Shown in pieces: positions 31,216-40,111 of a stretch of DNA of 64,000 nucleotides; the stretch's first letter is position 1; the number at the start of each line of letters is the position of its first letter. Where the stretch lies: the IMG/VR virus record IMGVR_UViG_3300009194_000006, positions 1 through 64,000 of that record; one strand, given 5' to 3'. Origin of the DNA: a virus. The position numbers and the translations under genes were made by a program. Under the pieces are notes generated by a model. The model did no database searches, was not told where the DNA came from, and saw only the letters and a program-made list of their open reading frames with translations.

Positions 31216-31244
31216 ATTATAACAAAGGTAAAACTAAAAGTAAA
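31216..31244 (-). promoter_or_regulatory. Sigma70-like promoter (minus strand)
   Basis: TTTACT, a 17-nt spacer and a perfect TATAAT, read on the minus strand, 26 nt before the start at 31190. Confidence 0.6.
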
Positions 31245-31245
31245 A

Positions 31246-31440
31246 TTATTTTTTCAAAGTACGATGTTCTTCCCAATCTAGAACATCATATCTTCCTGTT
31301 ACAACACCCCATGCATGTTTCAAACGTGTTTTCAATGACACAAATTTATAATTTTCTGCACGAGCGGGAATCCATTCATGATGGTTTGTTTCAACTTGAG
31401 TATCCCAATTTTTAATCTGCTCAGCCGTATACTTAGACAT
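31246..31440 (-). CDS. Hypothetical protein, 64 aa
   Basis: Overlaps the upstream gene by 8 nt. Trp-rich (five Trp in 64 residues). Unknown. Confidence 0.6.
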   Translation of the reverse strand: MSKYTAEQIKNWDTQVETNHHEWIPARAENYKFVSLKTRLKHAWGVVTGRYDVLDWEEHRTLKK

Positions 31441-31630
31441 TACCTTCCCTCTCTTTTAAATCATTTACCACTTTATGAATCATTTTATGATCGACGTATC
31501 CTACTGTATTATCGACGCAGTACTTAACCATATCTCTAGGTAATACGTTGTTAGTAGTTAACAACCTACGATACATGAGATACGATTTCTTTTCATAATC
31601 TTTCAACCATGGCGCAACATTTTTAACCAT
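31433..31630 (-). CDS. Hypothetical protein, 65 aa
   Basis: Basic helical protein in the run of small minus-strand genes from 32802. No recognised motif. Confidence 0.6.
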   Translation of the reverse strand: MVKNVAPWLKDYEKKSYLMYRRLLTTNNVLPRDMVKYCVDNTVGYVDHKMIHKVVNDLKEREGNV

Positions 31631-31638
31631 AAAGCCCC

Positions 31639-31905
31639 CTAAATTCTTTCAGCCCAACCCATAGGCATTACATTGTATTTTGAACCACACTTAGAACACT
31701 TGATGTTCTGTGCCATTCCACCACTAGGCCCTTCAAGAAATTCACTATTACCACAATCAAGACAACCATTTTTCGTTAGTTCATCAAACATCTTTTCATT
31801 CTCAGATCGGTTATCTTTCTTAAGTGATTTCATCATTTGTTTAAAGTAAGTACCCTTGTAAGTTGTTCGATTACGGTAATTGCCTTTAGGCCAAATATTA
31901 AACAT
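31639..31905 (-). CDS. Zinc-ribbon protein, 88 aa
   Basis: A C-x2-C…C-x2-C pair (GCLDCGN, then IKCSKCGS) near residues 48-73 forms a likely zinc ribbon. The N-terminal half is basic. Such small proteins often bind nucleic acid or RNA polymerase; the exact role is unknown. Confidence 0.65.
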   Translation of the reverse strand: MFNIWPKGNYRNRTTYKGTYFKQMMKSLKKDNRSENEKMFDELTKNGCLDCGNSEFLEGPSGGMAQNIKCSKCGSKYNVMPMGWAERI

Positions 31906-31907
31906 TA

Positions 31908-32198
31908 TTATTCCTCGATTTTAACTTTTCTTGAATCATAACAGTAACCATCACCAACTTTCAATCGGGCTTGGTTAACTTCAACTTTCATACCATTTTC
32001 TAATAAAATGATAGCATCCCTACGCTTTAGCTCAAGAATTGCTTCAACCTTACTTTCACCAAAACAGCGAAATTCGTATGTCTCTCCCCACCAAAAACCA
32101 TAGGCGATAAATCCAACAAACATTAGTATAGTTACCCATCCGACAAACTTTTCGCCATTACCATTTAGAATTTCCCACAGCTTTTTTCTAAAGCTCAT
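31908..32198 (-). CDS. Single-span membrane protein, 96 aa
   Basis: A membrane segment near residues 17-35 (FVGWVTILMFVGFIAYGFWW) is followed by a soluble domain of about 55 residues with two Cys. Overlaps the upstream gene by 11 nt. Confidence 0.65.
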   Translation of the reverse strand: MSFRKKLWEILNGNGEKFVGWVTILMFVGFIAYGFWWGETYEFRCFGESKVEAILELKRRDAIILLENGMKVEVNQARLKVGDGYCYDSRKVKIEE

Positions 32199-32376
32199 TA
32201 TTACGCCTCGATTCCATTAGCTTTTCGACAGCTTCCAAATCACGCTTAAGCTCTTCGCTATTAAGAAGTGCCTCCCCATCTTTAACTCTTACGCTTGGAC
32301 CAGTCCATTCAACATTTGATTCAATGTTATCTGGCATATAAAACAGTCCTTTAAGAAACTTCATGATCTTATTCAT
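32188..32376 (-). CDS. Hypothetical protein, 62 aa
   Basis: Acidic C-terminal helix (EELKRDLEAVEKLMESRRN). Overlaps its neighbours at both ends by a few bases. Confidence 0.6.
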   Translation of the reverse strand: MNKIMKFLKGLFYMPDNIESNVEWTGPSVRVKDGEALLNSEELKRDLEAVEKLMESRRNNEL

Positions 32377-32588
32377 AGGTTTCCACCAATAGTCAATGTG
32401 CCTACCTTTGCTTTTTTAAAGCCAAACCTTCTCAGTTGTTCTTCAGCACTTTTAACATCGCGATCATTTTGAAATGCAGAACTTTGTAAACCAGTTTCGG
32501 CAAGAGAATTGTATTCATCAGATACCCATGTTGAAACTGTCACAGGCATATCAAAGTCGCTGTACTGTTCTAAATTTACAATCAACAT
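32373..32588 (-). CDS. Hypothetical protein, 71 aa
   Basis: Beta-rich small protein, co-translated with the downstream gene (4-nt overlap). Its middle (SAEEQLRRFGFKKAKVGT) may be helical. Unknown. Confidence 0.6.
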   Translation of the reverse strand: MLIVNLEQYSDFDMPVTVSTWVSDEYNSLAETGLQSSAFQNDRDVKSAEEQLRRFGFKKAKVGTLTIGGNL

Positions 32589-32589
32589 G

Positions 32590-32802
32590 TCACATATCCT
32601 TTTTAGGTTTATAGATTTGGAAATCTACTTCAGTTGTAGCAAAAACGATTGTATTATTTGGAAAGTTTTGTCTGAGTGCATTAGCTAAAGACTTTGTATA
32701 ACTTTGTGTTGTATCTTTGTCGATCTTAATCAAAAGAACTTCGTCTTCGGATAACTCAAACTTTTCAATACTTTTAATTTTTGCTTCATCATTTTGATTC
32801 AT
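32590..32802 (-). CDS. Hypothetical protein, 70 aa
   Basis: Contains a beta-alpha-beta pattern (VLLIKIDKDTTQSYTKSLAN then ALRQNFPNNTIVFAT) similar to small phage proteins with single Rossmann-like repeats. Function unknown. Confidence 0.6.
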   Translation of the reverse strand: MNQNDEAKIKSIEKFELSEDEVLLIKIDKDTTQSYTKSLANALRQNFPNNTIVFATTEVDFQIYKPKKDM

Positions 32803-32821
32803 AGACTTCCTCGAATTTGGC

Positions 32822-32876
32822 TCAGCGGTACGATGATCATATCACCCCTGCGTTCTGGCATTAACCCTTCCGCTGA
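32822..32876 (-). ncRNA. Intergenic structured element
   Basis: On the minus strand TCAGCGG and CCGCTGA pair across 41 nt, in the only gap (about 100 nt) of this stretch. An ATGATCAT palindrome sits inside. No tRNA features are present. Possibly an RNA processing site or leader structure. Confidence 0.3.
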
Positions 32877-32900
32877 AAGCTGGCAGTACAGCTACACGTG

Positions 32901-33863
32901 TTATTTAAAAAAGCCACCAATACCAAATGATCCTAATGGATGACCACCACATGGCGATCCACGATTAGAAAGTTTCTTGGTAGAGATTTTAACTTCACTA
33001 TTTGACGCATCATAAATGAAGTTAATGATTTCGTCATACTTAACGGTACTAGGCCCATAACTTCCTTTGGTAATGTATTCACTTTCGACAAGGCTGTCTT
33101 TCACGATAGCATTAATAAGATCATTGTAACATTTGTCTTTAGGATCAACAAGTCCCTTAACATTCATTTTATTTTTGTTGACTTGGAAGTGTGCTTCATC
33201 GTTAAAAATACGAACCTCACCATTCCATTCAAAATAATCAGCAACACGTTGGTATACATGAACTATTTGATTTTCATAACTCGGTACATATGTACAATCA
33301 TCTTTATCTTCAGTGCATTTAAACTTACCTAGATAAACCATGATGTCATTGAAAGAACCATAAAAAGGAACACCAACATCTACCTTAGAAGTAGTTTTCT
33401 TTTTACCTTTTGGTGCAAATGTCTTCTCGAAGTCTTTAAATTCCTGACTATCTTTACGTACAAAGAAATAGTTTGATCCGGCATAACGAAAAGCCATTTC
33501 AGATTTAATAACACCTTTTCTTACTGATCCGTTGATAAGAAGTTCAACCATACCATCAGTACGGAAATCAAACTTCAAGTAACAGTCATGTTCTTTATTA
33601 TAAACAACGGCTGACGGAACCTTTGCACTTTGTCCACGACTATCAACATCATCATAGATAATAGCGTCTTTAAAACTGTTTGGTGTTTCAATTTCTAAGC
33701 AAGGCACTTTTGAGCGATAGCCTTCAGCCCAACGACGTGCACCACTACCATCATGGTGTGGGAGTTTCGGCCAAGAATCATACAACGGTTTTCCATTATA
33801 AGTCTTACTAGAATTGGCACCGCAATAAAATACAATTTTAGAACAAGTTTTTTCGACAGCCAT
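32901..33863 (-). CDS. Hypothetical protein, 320 aa
   Basis: A larger gene among small ones. Cys and aromatic rich, with a basic linker (APKGKKKTTSKVD, about residue 150) dividing two halves, and a Gly-rich tail (CGGHPLGSFGIGGFF). No family recognised. Confidence 0.65.
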   Translation of the reverse strand: MAVEKTCSKIVFYCGANSSKTYNGKPLYDSWPKLPHHDGSGARRWAEGYRSKVPCLEIETPNSFKDAIIYDDVDSRGQSAKVPSAVVYNKEHDCYLKFDFRTDGMVELLINGSVRKGVIKSEMAFRYAGSNYFFVRKDSQEFKDFEKTFAPKGKKKTTSKVDVGVPFYGSFNDIMVYLGKFKCTEDKDDCTYVPSYENQIVHVYQRVADYFEWNGEVRIFNDEAHFQVNKNKMNVKGLVDPKDKCYNDLINAIVKDSLVESEYITKGSYGPSTVKYDEIINFIYDASNSEVKISTKKLSNRGSPCGGHPLGSFGIGGFFK

Positions 33864-33876
33864 TATTAGTTCTCCA

Positions 33877-34131
33877 CTATTTAATTACAAACGATTGTTT
33901 GTCTTTTTTCGTGTTAATATACACATTCCTTACTGGTTCTTTGGACCGGAAAGATTGACGATATTCACATTTTTTACAAACAAAATCTTTAATAATATAA
34001 TCATCAAAAAAGTGAAAGTCACATTCGTATTCATGATGACAAACTGCTTTCTTTAAAAACGTTTTCACACTCACATCAAAATCCTTTAATGACAGAAATG
34101 AAATCCAATGCTTGGTCTTCATTGAATCCAC
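33877..34131 (-). CDS. Small protein with a Cys/His cluster, 84 aa
   Basis: CHHEYEC and VCKKCEYR suggest zinc binding. The start overlaps the end of the upstream gene by 56 nt; a second Met three codons in is equally possible. Confidence 0.55.
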   Translation of the reverse strand: MDSMKTKHWISFLSLKDFDVSVKTFLKKAVCHHEYECDFHFFDDYIIKDFVCKKCEYRQSFRSKEPVRNVYINTKKDKQSFVIK

Positions 34132-34375
34132 GCTCAGTTAGGTCACGTGCCATCTTAAGGTAACGCTTCTTCGCGTAGGATTGTTGAACGTTTTCCCACT
34201 TTTCATATTCCCAACCACATCCATCCATATGATTGCTGGTGCACAAGGTATCATGGAGAACGGTAGCAAACTTTTGCTCAGGAGTCAAGTTCTTATATTT
34301 TTCAATAAGGGCTTTGTGTTCCTTTTCCAGCTTTTTCAGTTCAGATTCAATTTCTTTAATAGGTTTATAACACAT
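34076..34375 (-). CDS. Helical protein, 99 aa
   Basis: The N-terminal 35 residues form a charged coiled coil (IKEIESELKKLEKEHKALI). The C-terminal helix has a UBA-like look (RGFNEDQALDFISVIKG). Unknown. Confidence 0.6.
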   Translation of the reverse strand: MCYKPIKEIESELKKLEKEHKALIEKYKNLTPEQKFATVLHDTLCTSNHMDGCGWEYEKWENVQQSYAKKRYLKMARDLTERGFNEDQALDFISVIKGF

Positions 34376-34423
34376 GCTTAATATTTCTTTTAAAGTTGCT
34401 TGAAACTATCACAATGGCTTAAA

Positions 34424-34753
34424 TTAATCCCACCACAAACCATTTCGTACAACATGTTTAGTGGCTACCATGACATCATGAAGTGAATTAGAATCACCCG
34501 GTTCTTCACATACACCAGTACGTTTTTCATCACTCAATGCTTCAAGATGGTCAAGGTTTTGACCATGTGGGACTCGTGTCTTTTCCATACACATAGTAGA
34601 ACCATCATCGTATACCCAACCACATTCAACGATTTGCTTTGGATATTTCTGCTGAAGCTCCCCAAACAGGTTAACCCATGTGGGGAACACGCTTGGTTCA
34701 AAGTCTACCAGTTCACCATTGACTTTAAAATATTTTTTAATTGCAGTAGCCAT
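34424..34753 (-). CDS. Hypothetical protein, 109 aa
   Basis: The start MATAIKKYF is chosen after GAGGGTGTGAAC. Trp- and Cys-containing, no motif recognised. First gene behind the promoter at 34790. Confidence 0.65.
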   Translation of the reverse strand: MATAIKKYFKVNGELVDFEPSVFPTWVNLFGELQQKYPKQIVECGWVYDDGSTMCMEKTRVPHGQNLDHLEALSDEKRTGVCEEPGDSNSLHDVMVATKHVVRNGLWWD

Positions 34754-34789
34754 GTTCACACCCTCGCGTTATTAACTAACTATACTACT

Positions 34790-34818
34790 ATTATAGTGAA
34801 TCTAAACCAAAATTACAA
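34790..34818 (-). promoter_or_regulatory. Sigma70-like promoter (minus strand)
   Basis: TTGTAA, a 17-nt spacer and TATAAT on the minus strand, 37 nt upstream of the start at 34753. Confidence 0.65.
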
Positions 34819-34820
34819 CA

Positions 34821-35285
34821 CTAAATTTTACATTCAATAGGTTTCATACCAGAAACCATGTTATGTGTGTAAGAACAAAAGTTATGATGAGCAGGACCAA
34901 TCTTTTTAAGCGGTGTATCACTATTAGGATCAATAGTGTTCCTATGGTTGAGTAGATCATAATCAATCATATTTTCGATGATTTTTTCATTTGAATTAAG
35001 CATACTAATTATATGATTAGAGCTACTAATAATCTTAGCAATATCGATTGCATCATACTTTTTGATACTAACCATGGAATCGACATTATTACCCTGACGT
35101 TCTTTTTCAAGCACGAATATCTTCATAGTGTCGTTAGGAGCAGACACATCATTATCACGGTCGGTATAGATATGAATAACACTATTCTTAGAAAACAGTA
35201 CTAGCATAGTTCCAGAGGATGTCAAAGGAAGCAAAACCTTTCTAATGTGAGAGTTGAACATGATTTCTGCATTATACTGATCCAT
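34821..35285 (-). CDS. Hypothetical protein, 154 aa
   Basis: Alternating beta and helix (FNSHIRKVLLPLTSSGTMLV then LFSKN…). Ends just before the promoter at 34790. No family recognised. Confidence 0.65.
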   Translation of the reverse strand: MDQYNAEIMFNSHIRKVLLPLTSSGTMLVLFSKNSVIHIYTDRDNDVSAPNDTMKIFVLEKERQGNNVDSMVSIKKYDAIDIAKIISSSNHIISMLNSNEKIIENMIDYDLLNHRNTIDPNSDTPLKKIGPAHHNFCSYTHNMVSGMKPIECKI

Positions 35286-35340
35286 ACCTAATATCCATAT
35301 TTTGTTTGTTTTTCTATATTACAGGATCTAAAATCTAAAA

Positions 35341-35841
35341 TCAAGACTCTAGGTTAATCAGTTTTTTGAACTCTTCCCAGATATCTTTAATTTCCATGTT
35401 GTAACAGTCTGCTTTAACCACAAAATTATTGTCACCATCTACCTGACCTTTCTTGAGAAATCTTGCTTTTTGAAAATAGGTTTCTTTTGGAATCATACCT
35501 AAAAACCATAATGTATCCATATTGGCATTTACCCGACAAAAAGCATATAAGTCGCATTTCTGTTTGGTGTTATAGGCTGCAATACTACATTCATAATAGT
35601 CTTTTGGTTTTACGGTAGTACGCTTTGTTTTAACATCAATTGTGACGTTATTAAACCATGTCAGATCACTATCGTAAGTGTTGTTATGTTCAGCTCCTAG
35701 TAACTCAGCCAAAACAACTTCGCCTACAAATCCTGCTAAGTTTCCTTGACCACTTGTAATACTATTGTTTAGTTTTCCTAATTCGTCTGCTAGTTTTTTA
35801 GCTTTTTTGATATGATGTTGTTTGATTGGGATTTCTTTCAT
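35341..35841 (-). CDS. PD-(D/E)xK nuclease-like protein, 166 aa
   Basis: GFVGEVVLAELLG (about residues 38-50) supplies the first Glu. A D-S-D-L-T-W strand and then TIDVKTKRT (about 70-78) give the D-x-K core of restriction-endonuclease-like folds. Common small phage nucleases or repair proteins share this order. It could process DNA ends or degrade host DNA; which is unknown. Confidence 0.65.
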   Translation of the reverse strand: MKEIPIKQHHIKKAKKLADELGKLNNSITSGQGNLAGFVGEVVLAELLGAEHNNTYDSDLTWFNNVTIDVKTKRTTVKPKDYYECSIAAYNTKQKCDLYAFCRVNANMDTLWFLGMIPKETYFQKARFLKKGQVDGDNNFVVKADCYNMEIKDIWEEFKKLINLES

Positions 35842-35871
35842 TGGTCACCTTTTAGAATTGTTATGGTGTAA

Positions 35872-35885
35872 TATTTATATAAATA
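35872..35885. promoter_or_regulatory. Overlapping divergent T4-type late promoters
   Basis: TATTTATA (35872-35879, minus strand) and TATAAATA (35878-35885, plus strand) share two bases in the gap between the nuclease gene and the leader-bearing gene at 35911. Confidence 0.5.
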
Positions 35886-35910
35886 AATTTATAGTCTAAA
35901 GAGGATAACC

Positions 35911-36849
35911 ATGAAGATAAACGATATACTAAACGAAGCTTTTACTGATATTTCCGAAGATAAATTTGAGAAACTTTTAACCACCAAGTTTTCACAAGCT
36001 TGGAATCATTACATAAAAACGGGAAATGCAATATTTCGTCACGATGATTCAGCTAGTGGGTATGATCCAGATTTGGTGGCTAAGTTTGCAACACCATTGA
36101 AAAATAGAGAAGCAGCATTTGCTTATAGTAATCTTCATAATGAATATATCAATAATGGCTCTCAATGGTCTGCATTTCCCAAACGTGCTGTCATTGGTGG
36201 ATCTAATGCAGATATTGCACGTCGTCGTGGTAGTCCTTCCGGGGTTTATTTAATACTTCCGGTTAATAACACTCCTATTGGTTTATGCCCACAACACGAT
36301 ATATGGGCATCGTTCGAAAACATTCATGAGATCATGGACAGTGAACCCGACATGCAAGTGCTTAACAACTTCTATCGACATCCTTTGTTTATGTTTGCCG
36401 AAGCAATAGAATACGTTTTAGACTTTAAATTCTATTCATGGTTAAAAGATTCTGGTGGAAGTTATGATAGTTATCGAGATGAACTACGTAACTTTGATGC
36501 GTTACTGGATGGCGTAAAAAGACAAGATTACGATGAGGTTGTTGAGTATTATGATATCTCTCAGAAACGCGTATTAGATGATGTAGAAGTCGTTAGATGT
36601 ATCTTTGGGTATGATTACAATGGGGATATGATATCAGAACAATTGCATAATTTTTGTTTAGCAGTAAGAAAGAATGGTTTGACAAAAACAATGGATTGGT
36701 TATTCTCTCCTAAAAACTTTCAGGTAGGAAAGATAGAAGATGTAATTACCGATCAAAATGATGATAACGAAGTATGGTTTGATAGCTCTTATCTAATGAT
36801 ACCTTACGTGCATCTTGAAGACTTCTACTATAAATATCAAAATCTATAA
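35911..36849 (+). CDS. Leader-bearing ART-like protein, second family, 312 aa
   Basis: Perfect leader MKINDILNEAF (cut after L-N-E, before Ala). Matches the N-terminal domain of the gene at 24851: W-S-A-FPKRAVIGG, YLILPVNNTPIGLCPQHDIW, and EVWFDSSYLMIP at the end. It has no ParB-like domain. The fold is inferred as ADP-ribosyltransferase-like. One of only two plus-strand genes in a long minus-strand block, with its own late promoter. Confidence 0.6.
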   Translation: MKINDILNEAFTDISEDKFEKLLTTKFSQAWNHYIKTGNAIFRHDDSASGYDPDLVAKFATPLKNREAAFAYSNLHNEYINNGSQWSAFPKRAVIGGSNADIARRRGSPSGVYLILPVNNTPIGLCPQHDIWASFENIHEIMDSEPDMQVLNNFYRHPLFMFAEAIEYVLDFKFYSWLKDSGGSYDSYRDELRNFDALLDGVKRQDYDEVVEYYDISQKRVLDDVEVVRCIFGYDYNGDMISEQLHNFCLAVRKNGLTKTMDWLFSPKNFQVGKIEDVITDQNDDNEVWFDSSYLMIPYVHLEDFYYKYQNL

Positions 36850-36852
36850 ATA
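36845..36852 (+). promoter_or_regulatory. T4-type late promoter (TATAAATA)
   Basis: Exact TATAAATA overlapping the stop of the upstream gene, 36 nt before the start of the SPRY-like gene at 36888. Confidence 0.5.
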
Positions 36853-36887
36853 ATGCATATAATATCTAAATTATTTGGAGAAAAACC

Positions 36888-37539
36888 ATGGGTATAAAAC
36901 CATACAATGTTATCATGGAATCAGTTCGCTTTCGAACTATTAAAACTATTTCATTTGCTATAAAAACTAATCGTGATTTATCTACACTTTTTCCTGCGTT
37001 CTGTGACAGTACAAGCTCTGGAATTTCTAAGTTTAGTTTTAACATGGGTCAAGACCCGTTTATAGGCGATACATATGGATTTTTACCATATGATACGAAT
37101 TATTCAAGCTCTAAACTTTTAGGGAACTACACTACTGAAGGGACAAATAATGAAGTTATTGTCCCAGACAATCTTAATACTATTGTATATGATCACAATT
37201 ATAACAGTGGAAAATATTATTTTGAGATTAATATAGAAGACGAAGGACGTTATGGATCGGTTGGACTTTCGCCTAGTAGTGGTGACGACTTTCGTATAGT
37301 CGAGCATGGCGTTGGGCTATCTGCTATAGGATATGCAGTAGATTACTTGACCTATAGATGTAAGGGTGAGTGAAAAAGGTGGTTACTACAGTTCTGATGA
37401 CCTTGAGTACAAATTCACAAACTATGATGTGACAACAGGCGATGTCTTACAAGTCTTTATAGATTATGACTCAAATAACATTACTATAAAAAAGGTTGGT
37501 ACTGTAAAAGAAGATCATTTAAATTATAAAGATATTTAA
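36888..37539 (+). pseudogene. SPRY-domain-like gene split by a one-base frameshift
   Basis: The first frame stops at 37373 after a half SPRY-like domain (SGKYYFEINIEDEGRYGSVG then LSPSSG, GYAVDY). Removing one G from the GGG run at 37364-37366 continues it as KVSEKGGYYSS… to GDVLQVFIDYDSNNITI and a stop at 37539. That restores the usual SPRY ending. The N-terminus is fibre-like. A tip or adhesin role is likely. Preceded by a late promoter, followed by a terminator. Confidence 0.6.
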
Positions 37540-37569
37540 ATAACTTATTTACTCTTTACATAAACGTTT

Positions 37570-37602
37570 ATAATGAGGTCAAAAACGACCTCATTATTTT
37601 TA
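37570..37602. terminator. Bidirectional terminator
   Basis: An 11-bp stem ATAATGAGGTC/GACCTCATTAT with an AAAAAC loop and T run lies between the plus-strand SPRY gene and the convergent minus-strand gene ending at 37605. Confidence 0.85.
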
Positions 37603-37604
37603 TA

Positions 37605-37841
37605 TCACCCTTCGTAATTAAATAAATACTTTGTTTCACATTCTAGGAATGCTTTAATGATTGGAAATACTTGATTAGGGTTCAACTGTCCTCTTCCTTC
37701 TCTCATGACATTTGCCATAAGAACACGTTCATCATATGGGCCGTCGTAAAAATTCGTCCTTAAATATTCAGATACTTTTTCTCCTAGTTCTTTTTGGTAA
37801 TCGTCTAACGTTTTATCAATATTGATATGAATCATATCCAT
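37605..37841 (-). CDS. Hypothetical protein, 78 aa
   Basis: Small acidic protein at the end of a minus-strand run. Overlaps the upstream gene by 10 nt. Unknown. Confidence 0.65.
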   Translation of the reverse strand: MDMIHINIDKTLDDYQKELGEKVSEYLRTNFYDGPYDERVLMANVMREGRGQLNPNQVFPIIKAFLECETKYLFNYEG

Positions 37842-38311
37842 TCTCCTGTAATACTTTGGCGACGTGTGAACAAGTCTAACTTGCGATATTCTTCCGGGTA
37901 TTTAATTTTGAACTTATGGTAAGCTTTTTGGGTTTTAAATTGGATATGGAAGACGTTGCATAGTACATCAAGTTTGAAATAGTAACCTGTTATTTTTTTG
38001 GGATCAACAATCGGTTTATAATACAATTCAATATCTTTTTCTTTAGATATGAAAGGTAATGCTTCGTTGATTATGAAAGAATGTAATGCATTATTAACCA
38101 TTTCTATAACGTCTTCGTTCGGAATTATAGAAATGTAGTTACTATCGTTTGTGTAATGTTTTATTGGCTTTGAAAGATCACTTGTTAATACCGTTTTGTA
38201 TAACCTTAAGGTATCATCCTCAATGCCCAAAACATTGTCAAAGTAATCAATAACTTTATGTAACTCAATCATATTCATTGATGTGATGCTTTTGTAATAA
38301 TTATTATTCAT
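37832..38311 (-). CDS. K-[LI]-K small-protein family member, 159 aa
   Basis: Ends VFHIQFKTQKAYHKFKIKYP then EEYRKLDLF, a strong match to the shared C-terminal signature. The N-terminal part is helical and acidic. Neighbour of another member at 38318. Confidence 0.65.
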   Translation of the reverse strand: MNNNYYKSITSMNMIELHKVIDYFDNVLGIEDDTLRLYKTVLTSDLSKPIKHYTNDSNYISIIPNEDVIEMVNNALHSFIINEALPFISKEKDIELYYKPIVDPKKITGYYFKLDVLCNVFHIQFKTQKAYHKFKIKYPEEYRKLDLFTRRQSITGEWI

Positions 38312-38317
38312 TGGTTA

Positions 38318-38755
38318 TCATTCTTTTCTTTTGATACGATCATATAATTCAGGGTTGATCAATTTCAATTTGTTTAGTGTCGATTGATCTTCAAATAGTA
38401 TACGGACTTTTACATGTCGTTTTATCATATCGGTTGTTGGGAAATAAACAGACCTTCCATTTACCGATTTTCTGAGGCATTCAACAATAAATTTACAGTT
38501 TAAGCCTTTAAAGCGAGCTTTACATTTATCAATTACATACATACTGATTATGTTATCAACACTATTGAGATCTTTTCTTGTGAAATCACTAGGGTTGCAA
38601 TTGTATATCGTGTTTTTCATATCACGTTCAACATCTTCTGACAGAAGAATAGCTTCGTATTTCTCATTCATTTCATCACTAATATCTATACCATCCATGT
38701 ATTCTAAAATATCGAATACCGATATTATCTCTGTCAGCCAATAGTTTAACATCAT
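38318..38755 (-). CDS. K-[LI]-K small-protein family member, 145 aa
   Basis: Ends HVKVRILFEDQSTLNKLKLI then NPELYDRIK. It also shares with the gene at 40697 a mid-section in which helices lead to a C-terminal strand. Unknown function. Confidence 0.65.
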   Translation of the reverse strand: MMLNYWLTEIISVFDILEYMDGIDISDEMNEKYEAILLSEDVERDMKNTIYNCNPSDFTRKDLNSVDNIISMYVIDKCKARFKGLNCKFIVECLRKSVNGRSVYFPTTDMIKRHVKVRILFEDQSTLNKLKLINPELYDRIKRKE

Positions 38756-38756
38756 G

Positions 38757-39311
38757 TTACTCTACGTCAGCATCCCTGTATTTCAACATTGCCCAGCGTC
38801 CACTTAATGTCTTAGGTAATTCAACCTCATGCGCTTCTTTAATAGTGAATGGGCGATTCTTCACCTTACTGAAAAACTCACCTTCATGACCCATCACAGG
38901 ATTGCCTAGTACAACTTTTTCACCTTTTGGTGGAAAAGCATCAGGGTTATCACTAACACCCAACAAGTATCCCTTCTTGCCATGAGGTTTTAGGAACACA
39001 CTATCCTGATCATACAGTTCGCCGTATTCAGGTAGTTTTACAAATATACTAGGACTTTTATCGGTTTGAACTACAAAGAAACTTTCTTCTTTAACCTCAC
39101 GTTCATTCTCAGTACCATAATTCTCAATGTAAGAGCCATGGATACGTGTTACATCAAAACCATCACTCAGTAGTTTTGCTTTAAGTGATAAGCTATTAAG
39201 CTTATTTTGCGAGGCATTTTTATCCCCACGATAAGCACTAATCATACCTGTATCATATGACTCGAACTTACTTCTAATTCGATTTAGACTTTTCTCATTT
39301 AGTGTTTGCAT
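38757..39311 (-). CDS. DUF3293-like protein, 184 aa
   Basis: Residues 20-75 (MISAYRGDKNASQNKLNS, then LLSDGFDVTRIHGSY, then EESFFVV) follow the pattern of DUF3293, a family of unknown function in bacteria and phages. The first residues MQTLNEKS could be a very short leader (L-N-E). No catalytic residues can be assigned. Confidence 0.55.
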   Translation of the reverse strand: MQTLNEKSLNRIRSKFESYDTGMISAYRGDKNASQNKLNSLSLKAKLLSDGFDVTRIHGSYIENYGTENEREVKEESFFVVQTDKSPSIFVKLPEYGELYDQDSVFLKPHGKKGYLLGVSDNPDAFPPKGEKVVLGNPVMGHEGEFFSKVKNRPFTIKEAHEVELPKTLSGRWAMLKYRDADVE

Positions 39312-39333
39312 TTATATATCCTTTTAGATATAT

Positions 39334-39663
39334 TTATTTAATACATTCATTGAGAAGATTTTCAATAACAGATGGTTTTTTAGCCATAAAGTATTTTGAA
39401 TAGTATGATTCCATACCACGTTTACCTACTAGTGGAAAACTCCATCCGCTGTGTGGTGATTCGTTCATTCCGATAACCTTACCATCTTCGAGTAGAGCCC
39501 AGACATTTACATTGCGATAGTTTTTATGTGGGAATGGATACTCATGACCGTAAAAAGATTCCACAATCTTTTTATGTCCATGCTTTTCAAGAAAAGCATA
39601 AAATTCTCCATGGGCTTGTTCTGGAACAAATTCGTTCACTGTGTTGGCACCGTACATAAGCAC
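39334..39663 (-). CDS. Hypothetical protein, 109 aa
   Basis: Aromatic-rich alpha/beta protein (NVNVWALLEDGKVIGM) of unknown role, in the minus-strand series. Confidence 0.6.
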   Translation of the reverse strand: MLMYGANTVNEFVPEQAHGEFYAFLEKHGHKKIVESFYGHEYPFPHKNYRNVNVWALLEDGKVIGMNESPHSGWSFPLVGKRGMESYYSKYFMAKKPSVIENLLNECIK

Positions 39664-39690
39664 AATCCTCTAAATGTTTAATGTCAAATA

Positions 39691-40107
39691 TTATCGATCT
39701 GTAGATATGCCGCAAAATATACATCTGTCATCATGTTCTTCTAATGCATGTTCCAGTGTATAGTTCTTAAGATAAAACTTAGAACCATTATTAAGTTTTA
39801 CATAATATCCATCTTCGTCATTGTAACTAAACGCATGACAAGACTCGTCAGGACTTTTTAAGCAACGTGGGCCGAAATATTCATTACATATCAAACAATG
39901 TGTTTCATCATATGCAAATGATTCCAGTGTTTGTTCTTGTATATATTTTTTTTGTTTCGGAGTTAATGGCATAAAGAAATGGTCACAATCATTTTTTAAC
40001 CCTTCTAATTCGCACTGAAGCTCTTTGATACGTTTTTCAGTATCAAGAATTTTCATGTGCTTGTCATAATTTTCTTTGGATAAGATTTTATCAAGGTTCT
40101 CATACAT
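39691..40107 (-). CDS. Cys/His-rich protein, 138 aa
   Basis: The start MYENLDKIL is chosen because the preceding frame overlaps the broken gene upstream and lacks a ribosome site. Coiled-coil N-terminus, then CDHFF, HCLICNEYFGPRC and RCIFCG, enough ligands for two zinc sites. Role unknown. Confidence 0.6.
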   Translation of the reverse strand: MYENLDKILSKENYDKHMKILDTEKRIKELQCELEGLKNDCDHFFMPLTPKQKKYIQEQTLESFAYDETHCLICNEYFGPRCLKSPDESCHAFSYNDEDGYYVKLNNGSKFYLKNYTLEHALEEHDDRCIFCGISTDR

Positions 40108-40111
40108 ATCG

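Noticed and set aside
37372-37539. A separate small gene after the SPRY-like frame
   Set aside because: No ribosome site, and the sequence completes the SPRY domain in another frame, so a frameshift is the better reading.
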